NCBI RefSeq assembly: GCF_026262505.1
Contig: NC_067207.1
Coordinates: 27,124,082 to 27,188,081 of the forward strand
Source: Trichomonas vaginalis G3
Lineage: Eukaryota; Parabasalia; Trichomonadida; Trichomonadidae
Direction of reading: 5' to 3'
DNA length: 64,000 nucleotides
Shown: positions 29,976 to 39,043 of the stretch, in pieces
Layout of the letters: each line of letters begins with the position of its first letter
Numbering within the stretch: position 1 is the first letter of the stretch
Notes under the pieces: generated by a model
What the model was told of the DNA's origin: nothing
Database searches by the model: none
The model's input: the letters and a program-made list of their open reading frames with translations, nothing else
Program-made: the position numbers and the translations under genes

Positions 29976-30101
29976 AAGCCGCGAGCGAAGCGATCGGCTT
30001 AGTTCGAAGATTTTGATTCAAATCTTTGCTGATCTGTAATTCGCAGAAGCCGCGAGCGAAGCGATCGGCTTAGGTCTAAGATTTTGATTCAAATCTTTGC
30101 T
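29976..30101 (+). repeat. Two direct repeats of about 55 bp, period 71, each with two hairpins
   Basis: Copies at 29976-30030 and 30047-30101 share aagccgcgagcgaagcgatc, ggcttag, then aagattttgattcaaatctttgct. Each can fold into an AGCCG/CGGCT hairpin and an AGATT/AATCT hairpin. The GC-rich core stands out in DNA that is otherwise about 75% A/T. Confidence 0.75.
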
Positions 30102-30170
30102 TATATTCCTTAAATTCTTTATGAAACTCGCAACAGTTCCATAAAAAATTTTAAATTCTAAACTGTCGAA

Positions 30171-30205
30171 ATTACCGATCGGTAATCACACCCTTCACGG
30201 GTGTG
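30171..30205. repeat. Perfect palindrome followed by a 7-bp-stem hairpin
   Basis: 30171-30186 reads ATTACCGATCGGTAAT, identical to its reverse complement. Directly after it, CACACCC at 30187-30193 pairs with GGGTGTG at 30199-30205 across a TTCAC loop. It lies about 210 bases before the PROPPIN start codon. Confidence 0.75.
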
Positions 30206-30413
30206 TCACTTTTAGCTAAAATTACCCCTACTCCATTGTATGTGTTTTCAATTTCGAATCTTTCGAATTTTCGCTTCGTGATTTTCAAATATTTTCAAAA
30301 TCTACAAAACGATAATTTTATCCACAAAAATTTTCATGTTATTAAATATGCATTTCATTGTGCAGCAGAAATGATCGAAAATTTTAAAAGTGTCAAATTT
30401 TTGATCAAATTTT

Positions 30414-31340
30414 ATGAGTTCTCCTTCACCGAATATTAGCTCTGTAAATTTCGACACTCCGAACATTATTGTCGTATGTACAGATAGACATGTTATTCTC
30501 AACAAAATTCCAGAATTTACACTTTTAGCGCATTGCACAGGAATGAAATTTTTACATGCTGTTACATTCAATGATTTGATCGTTGCTGTTGGAGATGGAG
30601 ATATTCCTCCATATACAGCATTCTTTCTTCAGATTTTTCAGAAAGATACAGGCGTTTTTATAAGAAAATTAGAATTCCCAGATAGAATTCTTGATTTAAA
30701 AGTTAATTCATCACATTTATTTGTTTCTCTTGAAAGTATGATACATGTTTATGAAATAACAACTTTCCATTCAATAGCAACTATCGATCGCAAGTCTGCA
30801 AGCGGATTATTCACAGTTAACGAGAATATTATCGCGTATCCAGATGACAGAAAGCCAGGAAGCGTCTTAATTGCTGATATTCCTGGCTTCAGCGTCGTAA
30901 ATACGATTCAATGTCATTCTGGAGCGATACACAATCTATATCTTTCCAAAACATCAAATACACTCGCTACTGCCAGTACGAAAGGCACGCTAATTAGACT
31001 ATTTGATTCAAAAACTGGCGAAAAAGTTGGACAATACAGGAGAGGATATACACAAGGCGATATTATTGCTATGTCATTGACACCAGATTATCTTTGCGCA
31101 TGTTCCCACCAAACTTTACACGTTTTTGGAAAAGATGGAAGATACGTTAATCAATCTCTTTCAGATCCACCTCTCGCTTGCTTGATTTCTGGAAATAGAA
31201 TTACAGTTGCTCTCAAAAACGGAACTTCTTATGATTATATGATTAATCCAACGAATTTCAAGATAGAAAACGTTTCTCAGTATCGTTTAGTACCACCTAT
31301 TGCTTTATCGGCCAAACATAACCGCCGCATTACATTATAA
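30414..31340 (+). CDS. ATG18: Atg18/WIPI-family PROPPIN (PI3P-binding beta-propeller)
   Basis: 308 residues from a clear ATG, a compact seven-bladed WD-type propeller. The diagnostic pair is blade 5 (ATASTKGTLIRLFDSKTGEK) followed by YRRG at 208-211, the counterpart of the L/FRRG motif whose two Arg bind PI3P and PI(3,5)P2. Other blades are weak WD repeats, as usual in PROPPINs. The family works on autophagosome and endosome membranes. The protein is close to the minimal propeller length, without the long 6CD loop extension of yeast Atg18 and without a C-terminal tail. It is not obviously co-regulated with its neighbours. Confidence 0.85.
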   Translation: MSSPSPNISSVNFDTPNIIVVCTDRHVILNKIPEFTLLAHCTGMKFLHAVTFNDLIVAVGDGDIPPYTAFFLQIFQKDTGVFIRKLEFPDRILDLKVNSSHLFVSLESMIHVYEITTFHSIATIDRKSASGLFTVNENIIAYPDDRKPGSVLIADIPGFSVVNTIQCHSGAIHNLYLSKTSNTLATASTKGTLIRLFDSKTGEKVGQYRRGYTQGDIIAMSLTPDYLCACSHQTLHVFGKDGRYVNQSLSDPPLACLISGNRITVALKNGTSYDYMINPTNFKIENVSQYRLVPPIALSAKHNRRITL

Positions 31341-31941
31341 TTTATTATATATTTACTTTTTTTGTTATTTAAAAAAAATATTCTTTAGTTTAAAAAATAT
31401 CAATGAATCTTTTTAGAATTTCTCAGAACTGAAACATATGCTTCCTATATTGTTCATACCCTTACAATATTGTTAGGAAAATTAAAAGATTTTGGATTGT
31501 TTTAGAAATGTTTATTAAATACGCTTGAATTTCTAACATTTTCTTCATTTGAATATAATATGTAAAAACCAAAATATTGTATTTAAGTTTCTTGTATTTT
31601 CTTCATATGAATAATATATCTCATTTATTGTAATGGAAAATCCTACTTTATTTGGGATGCAATGCATTATTTACATGAGAAAATGTGATTAATGACTAAC
31701 AAATGACCAACTATCTCTTAATTTTAAGAAAATTGAATTGAATAACTGATATTATATGACAATTAGATAAAATGTCAGTTCATAATGTATACATAATCAT
31801 GAAATGACCTCATATTCTGCAGAATGTTAGCTAATTTCTGATTTAATCAAATTTCAAAATTCAAATTTCAAAAAAAAATTTAAGATTGTGAATGATACAA
31901 ATATTTTACTTTATCTAAATAATTTATCTAATTAAAATATT
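31341..31941. other. AT-rich spacer between convergent genes
   Basis: Non-coding, with a few weak direct repeats such as the recurring tttctt-gtattttcttcat-like words around 31530-31610. No terminator or RNA gene can be recognised. Confidence 0.5.
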
Positions 31942-33402
31942 TTACAAATGAGGTCTCTTTATATCCGGATGTTTCTTGACATAATCATCGATAATTTGTT
32001 CGGATTCCTTCTCAGTCTTATTCAATCTGCAGCCAAAATACGATTTCACAAACGTTGTATCACCGGAAAATGTAGAATTTGTAACTGGATTGATTTCATC
32101 TGTAGATTGTGGATTATATACAGAATCATGCAGGATGTAGGTCTTGTTGAACAGAATTGAGTGCGAATTTAGGAAATCATAAACAAGATTAAACATATTG
32201 TAGCCTTTACTGTTACCAAGATCAATTACATATAAAGGTGATTGCTTTGTTGCTCGTTTTACATCAGCAGGATTGGACTTACTCGGTAATGCTGAAAATT
32301 CTATGAATTTTTGATAAATTTCTGGTTTTAAAAGCCTTGCAAGGTATAGCTGATCCAATATAGTATTATTTCCTACAATAATAACGCAAGAAGCGAACTC
32401 TGGTTTATCTGTATCTCTTAATACCAAAAAATCTGACTGTTTTCCGAAATTAGTTGCATATTCAAATGATCTATTGTATGGTTTCTTAACTATTTCGATT
32501 CCACAAGCAATTGGAATGAAAGATGTCGAAATAAATTCGGCTGGAATGACAAACAAGCAAATTAGAGAGAATATATAGTTATCAGACACAATAATATAAT
32601 AAGTAGTAATAGCTGCGGCGATAAAAGCCATCTTTATAACAGGATTTGGAATAATTAAAATAAATGTCATCATTATCGCAAGATAAGAGCTTGATTTCGG
32701 TGGATTTGCAATGAGTAATGAATAAAAAGTAAGAGCTGCTAACAATAATGCTGGTAAAAACATTGTACTTCCGGAAAATAATTCACTAACTATACTTAAC
32801 GTGAATAAAATGATGGAATTGGCAGTAATTGTAATATCGTATTCCCCTCTGTATGAAAGAATGAAGAAAAGAAGAGTAAGAGTAACAGATGCGAAGAATG
32901 AAAGCGGAAACTGTTTTTCGTAGTAATGAGCAAGTAATGAAAGCAAAGCAACTATCTCTACAATATATAAAGTAACAGAAGTCTGTAAAGAAACAGCTGT
33001 AAACAAGAAAACTAAAGATAATTCAATTATTACGACTTTTTCCAGAAAATCGATGAATTTACCTTGAACAGTATTATCATGAGTTACGCTAAGACCCATT
33101 TTAGATATATTATAGCTAGATAAATCAATAAATAAATTGATTGTAATATTTTCGTAGTAAATCGTCTGATTTTTGTACAAAAGCATGTCATCGAGCTTGT
33201 TTAAGGTGGTGTCATAATGCATGTATCCAAAATATGGTTTCAAAGGCTTTATTGTTGTTTTATTTTTATAATTTATACTAATTTGTCCATAGTATATGAA
33301 TTTGAAAGCTTCTTGTTCGAATGTTTGATTTTTATGATCGAATAAAAGCGACAGACTGAAAAATGAAATTTCTTTTGCTGGATTTTCATTTGTAGATTGC
33401 AT
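31942..33402 (-). CDS. Multi-pass membrane protein, paralogue 1
   Basis: 486 residues. A beta-rich extracytoplasmic domain with several N-glycosylation sites (NQT, NKT, NIT) occupies the first 130, then about eight hydrophobic segments at about 135-320, then a soluble alpha/beta C-terminal domain with a Cys near the end (SYFGCRLNKTEKE). It is clearly related along most of its length to the protein at 33627-35300 (IIPNPVIKMAFIAAA against IIPNPLAKIGFCVGA; GYNMFNLVYDFLN against GYNSINLIYDFLN). Unlike the paralogue it lacks the first membrane segment, so it may be N-terminally shortened. The layout (luminal domain, 7-8 TM, soluble tail) resembles Wntless/GOLD-type receptors in outline only. Confidence 0.65.
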   Translation of the reverse strand: MQSTNENPAKEISFFSLSLLFDHKNQTFEQEAFKFIYYGQISINYKNKTTIKPLKPYFGYMHYDTTLNKLDDMLLYKNQTIYYENITINLFIDLSSYNISKMGLSVTHDNTVQGKFIDFLEKVVIIELSLVFLFTAVSLQTSVTLYIVEIVALLSLLAHYYEKQFPLSFFASVTLTLLFFILSYRGEYDITITANSIILFTLSIVSELFSGSTMFLPALLLAALTFYSLLIANPPKSSSYLAIMMTFILIIPNPVIKMAFIAAAITTYYIIVSDNYIFSLICLFVIPAEFISTSFIPIACGIEIVKKPYNRSFEYATNFGKQSDFLVLRDTDKPEFASCVIIVGNNTILDQLYLARLLKPEIYQKFIEFSALPSKSNPADVKRATKQSPLYVIDLGNSKGYNMFNLVYDFLNSHSILFNKTYILHDSVYNPQSTDEINPVTNSTFSGDTTFVKSYFGCRLNKTEKESEQIIDDYVKKHPDIKRPHL

Positions 33403-33626
33403 AATTTAAAATTTCACTACATTTATGATTTATAGTGAATAACACCAATTCTTTCGAGTATGATAATAACCATTGAACCTATGCAACTGCAATAATAGTC
33501 ATTAAATTTCATTTTTGATGTTTTATTATTTGAGATTTTAAATTTTTATTTAACAAACAAAACAAACTTATATTTGTAATGATTTTGAGGAGGTTCTCCC
33601 CAATTGTACACGTGTTATGGTTGAAA

Positions 33627-35300
33627 TTAATGGAAATAAAAATTATTTTCCTCTGGATGAGTAGTTTTATATTGTTTTATAATGTCTTGGCAATTTGCTT
33701 CTGTTTGATTCAGTCTGCAGCTGAAATATGAGTTAACAAATGATGGTTCACCGGAAAATGTCTGAATCTTAGAAATATCAATTAAATCTGACGAATTCTG
33801 TTTGGCAACCAAATCATTGATAACTGTGACACGATCGAACAGTGTATAATGGATATTTAAGAAATCATAAATCAGATTTATAGAATTGTAGCCTTTCTGA
33901 TCGCCAATGTTTAATACAACTGATTTAGATTTGCTTAGTATGTCATGTTGCTCTTTATTATAAGTATTATGTGTAAAATCAACAAATTCAACAAAAATTT
34001 GATTATTTTCTGGTTTAATTTTGCTGGCAAGTGTTAATTGTTCATTTAATGTTTGATTTCCTATAATAAGAACACAACTGCTGCTGTTTTCCGGCTTAAT
34101 AAATTTCAAAACTGAATATGAAAGTTGTTTTCCATAAAATGAAGAATAATTAAATGACCTCTGATATGGATCTTGTAAGAGTTTCATTCTGCAGTTGAAT
34201 GGCTCAAAAATTGGGAAAACAAAGGCAGTAGGCATAATAATAAGGCAAGCAACAGTGAGCCAGTAGTTATCCGACTTCATAAAGAAGAATATTATTGCCG
34301 CACCAACACAAAAACCGATTTTGGCCAAAGGATTTGGAATAATTATGAAAAATGTGAACAAAAATGCAGTGTAATAAGCAGAATTAGGTGTATTCTTAAC
34401 AAACAATACGTAAAATACAATAGTCATCAATAAAACTAAAGGTAAAATGATGATTTGGAAGGAATAATAGTTACTTGCCATGCTAATGCCAAAAACGACA
34501 ATTGATATTAAAATTTGAAGAAAATCAAAGCCATTGGTCCGTGTAAAAGCATTATAAGCTGCTGCACATATCAAGGAACTCGAAATTTGAACAAAAAGTT
34601 CAATATTGTAATGATGTACAATTAAACTAGCGATAATAAGTACTTCTAATACGTATAGATATATGGAATTCTGACATGTAAAGATTGAAAATAGTGTTAA
34701 TAAAGAAATTTCAAATAACAAGACTTTTTCTAAGTATTCTATAAATTCCTTATCAACATTGTACTCATGGCCAAGTTTAATACCAACACTAGATACTTTA
34801 AACTCCGAAATATCAAAAGTTAAATTCATATAAATTTTTTCGTAGAAAATACTATCGAATGAGCATAGTATAAGATCTTCTGTAAACACTGAATCGTTGG
34901 TCATTTTCAAATATTGAAAAGTTGGCTCAAATTTGATAGTTTGATTTTGATCTTTGTTTTGGATAAAAATAGAACCAAAATATGTGAACTTAATATCTTT
35001 AGGTTGGGAAAGGAAATCTCTGGTTGCAAAGTTTAGTGAAATATAAAATTTTGAAATATTTTGCTCCGGAATTTTGTTCGAAACAGTTAAATTAATACGA
35101 ATTGGCTCGTTTGGATCAACGGTTTTAAAGTTTCGATAAACTGTTTTAGTGAAATATTTATCTGGACGGAGGAACCAAATTCCAATTAAAATACTTGAAA
35201 TAATAAAGAAGAATACTGCATAAACAAACGATGTTTTGCGAAAATCGTTAGTTGGCTTGCCTAAATTTTCTGGCATTGTTTCCAACCCAACTTCTTCCAT
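33627..35300 (-). CDS. Multi-pass membrane protein, paralogue 2
   Basis: 557 residues from the ATG at 35300 (the frame extends three codons upstream to a TTG). An N-terminal membrane anchor at about 28-47 (FVYAVFFFIISSILIGIWFL) is followed by a glycosylatable luminal domain to about 195, about eight hydrophobic segments to about 385, and a C-terminal alpha/beta domain sharing the GYNSINLIYDFLN and SYFSCRLNQTE motifs with paralogue 1, 224 bp downstream. A tandem duplication explains the pair. Probably endomembrane or surface; family not recognised, with a seven-TM transporter/receptor fold possible. Confidence 0.65.
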   Translation of the reverse strand: MEEVGLETMPENLGKPTNDFRKTSFVYAVFFFIISSILIGIWFLRPDKYFTKTVYRNFKTVDPNEPIRINLTVSNKIPEQNISKFYISLNFATRDFLSQPKDIKFTYFGSIFIQNKDQNQTIKFEPTFQYLKMTNDSVFTEDLILCSFDSIFYEKIYMNLTFDISEFKVSSVGIKLGHEYNVDKEFIEYLEKVLLFEISLLTLFSIFTCQNSIYLYVLEVLIIASLIVHHYNIELFVQISSSLICAAAYNAFTRTNGFDFLQILISIVVFGISMASNYYSFQIIILPLVLLMTIVFYVLFVKNTPNSAYYTAFLFTFFIIIPNPLAKIGFCVGAAIIFFFMKSDNYWLTVACLIIMPTAFVFPIFEPFNCRMKLLQDPYQRSFNYSSFYGKQLSYSVLKFIKPENSSSCVLIIGNQTLNEQLTLASKIKPENNQIFVEFVDFTHNTYNKEQHDILSKSKSVVLNIGDQKGYNSINLIYDFLNIHYTLFDRVTVINDLVAKQNSSDLIDISKIQTFSGEPSFVNSYFSCRLNQTEANCQDIIKQYKTTHPEENNFYFH

Positions 35301-36290
35301 TTGCAATCAGAAAAAATAAATCATTTTTTATAATTTTGCTGGGCGAATGTCTTATTTATCATTGTCTCGACGATAAATTGCAACAAATGGCTGCAACATT
35401 GAAAATTTTAGATAAATTAATTTAAAACTCATTTTACGGATGATTTTTGTTTATTTCAATAAGGGTTTCGTTTTGCGAAAAAAACGTACAATACGCAATT
35501 TCGCTAAAAAAACATTTAGCTAGCAATTTCGACCTTTGATTCCACTCAAGACGTCACTTTTTTAATTTTGCGGTATCATATTTTTGGAAAATCTTTATGA
35601 ATATTATATAAAAAGTCTCTTTAATATCTATATTTCATATTTTTATCGATTTTTAAAGTTTTTGCGAAAAGTATTCAATTATTTTTGCTATTTGGTCGGG
35701 TAAATGTCAGATTTGCGACATTTTCTGATATGATATTCAGATTCTACGTTGATAATAATGCTTATAGAACCCTCTTGCTATTGTGTCAAAATTGCGAAAC
35801 CGATAGCAAAAATATCTCGCAATATCAAAATTGAGATATTGAGTGAATTATGCATTATAGAGATTAAAAATCTGATTTGTGAAAACATCTCATCAGTTTC
35901 TAGCTAATTCAAAAATCTTTACTATCTTATTCGATTAAAATGAAAAGGGAATAGTTTCATTATGCTTTAAATGACAGCCTTATAATATAATCATAGTTTT
36001 CGCTCAATATGCAGCATTTTTTTTCGAAATCTATGGTCAATATCCTAAATACTGATTGCTTTGCATTCATATCTCTTACATTTTCTATACCCACATCAAT
36101 ATTCATTGCTATTCCTATCTTTTTCATTTTTGTTTGTTTCTCATAATTTCTCAAAAAACATGATAACTTGATATTTGTAAATATCATACTTTATAACGTA
36201 AATAAGAACTTGACCTATTAAGAAAAGCAGTAATGAAAAGAAAATCTGAAATTCATAAAAATTACAAGTTTCTGATGACAATTAGCTTAA
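35301..36290. other. AT-rich spacer, about 1 kb
   Basis: No credible gene. Repeated 'tttcg/cgaaa' words (35450-35530, 35640-35660) are scattered over the first half, without a fixed unit. Confidence 0.5.
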
Positions 36291-37493
36291 TTAAACCAGG
36301 TACAAGATTATATATAATGAAAACCAATCTCTTTTCTGGATAGTTTCATTAATAATTTTCAATGAAAACCAATCTCTTTTCCATGGAGAATAGCTTACTC
36401 TTCCATCGAAATCAATTGTTTTATATCGATATTCGTCATAGACTTTAAAATAAATATTATTTGAGTCACAACGATGAAATTCCTTTATTGTTCGACTAAG
36501 TTTTTCCTTTTTACGCCTAGCAATAACTTCTCTATTTGTTTTTTCTCTAATATAGCAAGATGATTTCTGTACTTCGCCAGTACGATAATCTTTTGTCACT
36601 ACTTTATAGCGATCTTCAAATATTTTGTATTTAACATCACCGCTGATTTCGAAGTTTACAAAATGATGATAATCGTACTCTTTCCATGTTTCTTTAACTA
36701 ATTCGTTATAAGTTCGAAGAATCTTCCATTCACTAAATTTAGGTTCTGCTCCATTGTTAAGAATATATTTAATCCTTTCTCTGTCAACATAAACTTCGTA
36801 TTCTTTATCTCCTTCAACCTTTGATCCACTGAGTACTTTAATTTCTGACTCAGTAACTTCTTTGTATCCATAATGAGCATCTCTTGCTTCTTTTGTTTCT
36901 AACAAATCAACTGATGTTATAAATGATCTTAGCTTCTTGATTTCTGCTAGAAATTCGGGTGTACTTTGCTTTCTAGTTTGCAAGAAAAACATTGGAATAT
37001 CTTTCACATTTTCTATTCCCGTAGATACCATAATGAGATTTTTGACTTCTGCCATAAATTCTATCTCCTTGACGCTCTTATCGGCAGAATACTTATAAAA
37101 TGAGAAAATTATGCACATGTGATCAATGATTTCATTTGTTTGAAAGGTATCGAAAATAAATTTAAATTCATTAATCACGTTCTGAGAAAATCTATGATCA
37201 GAGAATCTTATAACTGCTGCAATTACATTTAACCCTGCAATATCATTTCGAATTAACTCCCCGAGTTTATGAATTTGATCTTTCGAAATTCCATTTTCAT
37301 CCTGGAAACCTTCTGTATCAATCACAGTAAACTTCTTACCATCAACAACATTTGTTTGCTTTGATGGTTCCTTTGTACATGCATGAGGCTCTTGTGAAGT
37401 TTTGAATACTTCTTTGTCTAAAATGCAGTTTGCAAGCGATGACTTTCCTGATCCTGTATCACCAATAAGCATTATGTTATGTTCCATATCCAT
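36291..37493 (-). CDS. AIG1/GIMAP-like GTPase, copy 1
   Basis: 400 residues. The G domain is at the N-terminus: G1 GDTGSGKSS at 11-19, a conserved Thr region for G2, and G3 DTEG at 59-62, followed by the AIG1-type insert (IAAVIRFSDHRFSQN). The C-terminal half (about 200-400) is a charged, beta-type region shared with the divergent neighbour at 37725 (YEVYVDRERIKYILNNGAEP ... SEWKILRTYNEL). Such GTPases oligomerise on membranes. This copy ends in YIILYLV without a CaaX box; the last 30 residues arise from a 45-bp tandem duplication (see repeat), which may have replaced the original tail. ATG verified; the 231-bp intergenic region is shared with copy 2. Confidence 0.75.
   Translation of the reverse strand: MDMEHNIMLIGDTGSGKSSLANCILDKEVFKTSQEPHACTKEPSKQTNVVDGKKFTVIDTEGFQDENGISKDQIHKLGELIRNDIAGLNVIAAVIRFSDHRFSQNVINEFKFIFDTFQTNEIIDHMCIIFSFYKYSADKSVKEIEFMAEVKNLIMVSTGIENVKDIPMFFLQTRKQSTPEFLAEIKKLRSFITSVDLLETKEARDAHYGYKEVTESEIKVLSGSKVEGDKEYEVYVDRERIKYILNNGAEPKFSEWKILRTYNELVKETWKEYDYHHFVNFEISGDVKYKIFEDRYKVVTKDYRTGEVQKSSCYIREKTNREVIARRKKEKLSRTIKEFHRCDSNNIYFKVYDEYRYKTIDFDGRVSYSPWKRDWFSLKIINETIQKRDWFSLYIILYLV
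36316..36405. repeat. 45-bp tandem duplication at the 3' end of the first AIG1-like gene
   Basis: The 20-base word aatgaaaaccaatctctttt occurs at 36316 and at 36361. In protein terms RDWFSLKII is repeated as RDWFSLYII, in frame, just before the stop codon. Confidence 0.7.
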
Positions 37494-37711
37494 TTTGTTT
37501 AGTGAAGTGAAAAATTATTTTAAATTTACCATTTTATTAGAATTTTCCTAAATGTGATATGAAATTTTGAATTTTGATGAATTTTAATTTGTGTTTGGAT
37601 ACATTACATATTTCTTAATATAATGGTATATATTTTTTCATTCTGAAAATTATCAAAAATTTTCCGATTCCATTCAATTTTTTGATAAATCTTTTTAAAA
37701 AAATTTTGAGT

Positions 37712-37717
37712 TCATTT
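37712..37717 (+). promoter_or_regulatory. Initiator-like TCATTT before the second AIG1-like gene
   Basis: TCATTT fits the trichomonad initiator consensus TCA(C/T)(A/T)(A/T). Its A is 11 bases before the ATG at 37725, the usual short leader of trichomonad mRNAs. Confidence 0.5.
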
Positions 37718-37724
37718 CGTCAAA

Positions 37725-38972
37725 ATGCAAACAGAGAATACTACTAGTGGCAATATGAAAACAATTAGCAACATGGATGATGACAATTCCGTAGTTGTAA
37801 TGCTCGTTGGCGATCCAGGATCAGGAAAGAGTTCATTCGGAAACTTGTACCTCAAGAAAGAAGCTTTTGAAACAAGTCAAAGACCTCTACCATGTACATT
37901 GATTCCTAATTACGAGTCCAATGTTGTTGATGGAATGGAGAGAACTGTTATTGATACTGAAGGCTTTGATGATGGTGTGCATTCAGTTGAAGAGCAGATT
38001 CAAAGATTGGCAGTAATGCTTAGAAGATACAATATAGGAATTAGCGCAATTGGTGTTGTAATTCAAGCTGAACAACTCAGAATAACACAAGGAGTAAAAA
38101 ATGTTATCAAGTTTGTCTATGACGCATTTGGTGATGTAATATTATCTCATCTTTGTATTATTTTCACTCACTGCACAAGAAGATTCCCAGATCGAACTAT
38201 CAAAAACAATTCTTATAAAAATGCAATCATCAAGTATTTGACTGAAATCTCAGGGAAGGATACAATTCAAGGCCTTCCAATATATTATTTCAACTGTATG
38301 AAACCAGAAAAAGACTTTGTTGCTGAGAACTTGATGCACTTTCATGGATGGGTTGCTAGTCGTCAGAAATTCTGTTCATCAGAAGTTAGAGATGCTGATT
38401 TTGGATATACCACGCAGGAAGAAAAAGAGGAAGGTCATTCAATTGGAATAGTAACAGAAGGAAACATAACATATGAAAATTTCATTGATAGAATGCGTGT
38501 GAAATATATACCAAATAACAATAGTGAAAAACCTTCATATTCAGAATGGGAGACAACGAAAGAATATAGAAAGAAGATCAAGGAAGTTTCAGAAGAAAGA
38601 GTAGATAATTCCTTCTTATGCTATTCATTTGAAGGAGACAAAAAATATGAAATCACAATTGACAAAGTCAGAACTATTACAGTGGATTTTGAAACAGGAC
38701 AAGTTGAGCATGGACCATGGGGTGAAATTGCACGCCATAAGAAAGTTGTTGATTCTACAAAAGAAAGAGAAGAAACAACGACGAGTTCATGGGTTGAAGT
38801 CGTTAAAGGTGGATATAACATAGTTTGTGCCAAATTCAGGAGAAAGATCATAATTACTCCAGATGGAAATGTGAACTTTGGTGATGAAATTGAGATTCCA
38901 GGAACCAGAGTCTCCCAATTCATTAAAAACGAGGTAGTCGTCGTTAAAAAAGGTGGCTGCTTACTTATTTAA
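37725..38972 (+). CDS. AIG1/GIMAP-like GTPase, copy 2, with CaaX box
   Basis: 415 residues. G1 is GDPGSGKSS at 29-37 and G3 is DTEG at 77-80, with the same C-terminal charged domain as copy 1. The very end is KKGGCLLI: Cys-Leu-Leu-Ile is a CaaX motif, and a final aliphatic residue favours geranylgeranylation, so the protein is probably lipid-anchored. GIMAP proteins use similar lipid or hydrophobic tails to sit on endomembranes. The gene is divergent from copy 1 and is followed by a GH47-like gene and by RCE1, the protease that would trim this CaaX box. The longer N-terminus (about 20 polar residues before the G domain) is absent from copy 1. Confidence 0.78.
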   Translation: MQTENTTSGNMKTISNMDDDNSVVVMLVGDPGSGKSSFGNLYLKKEAFETSQRPLPCTLIPNYESNVVDGMERTVIDTEGFDDGVHSVEEQIQRLAVMLRRYNIGISAIGVVIQAEQLRITQGVKNVIKFVYDAFGDVILSHLCIIFTHCTRRFPDRTIKNNSYKNAIIKYLTEISGKDTIQGLPIYYFNCMKPEKDFVAENLMHFHGWVASRQKFCSSEVRDADFGYTTQEEKEEGHSIGIVTEGNITYENFIDRMRVKYIPNNNSEKPSYSEWETTKEYRKKIKEVSEERVDNSFLCYSFEGDKKYEITIDKVRTITVDFETGQVEHGPWGEIARHKKVVDSTKEREETTTSSWVEVVKGGYNIVCAKFRRKIIITPDGNVNFGDEIEIPGTRVSQFIKNEVVVVKKGGCLLI

Positions 38973-39043
38973 CAGAATAAAAGTATTTTTATCTTTCTTT
39001 TTTCTTATGTTCTAAAAAGTGACAGATTTTGAAGATTTTGAAA

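Larger units (their letters stand above)
29447..30413. other. Repeat- and hairpin-rich spacer upstream of the PROPPIN gene
   Basis: No convincing gene. It holds a pair of 55-bp direct repeats, a perfect 16-bp palindrome, a strong hairpin, and a 20-base sequence (attttagctaaaagtgaca region at 29498-29517) that reappears inverted at 30203-30222. These are listed separately. It may be a small non-coding mobile element or the debris of one. Confidence 0.5.

Noticed and set aside
30001-30030. tRNA gene (B-box-like gattcaaatc)
   Set aside because: Stem lengths, overall length and the absence of an A-box and acceptor stem do not fit; the motif is part of a short direct repeat.
35960-36187. 75-residue frame on the - strand
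   Set aside because: Lies in an AT-rich spacer, has no leader motif, family or compositional support.
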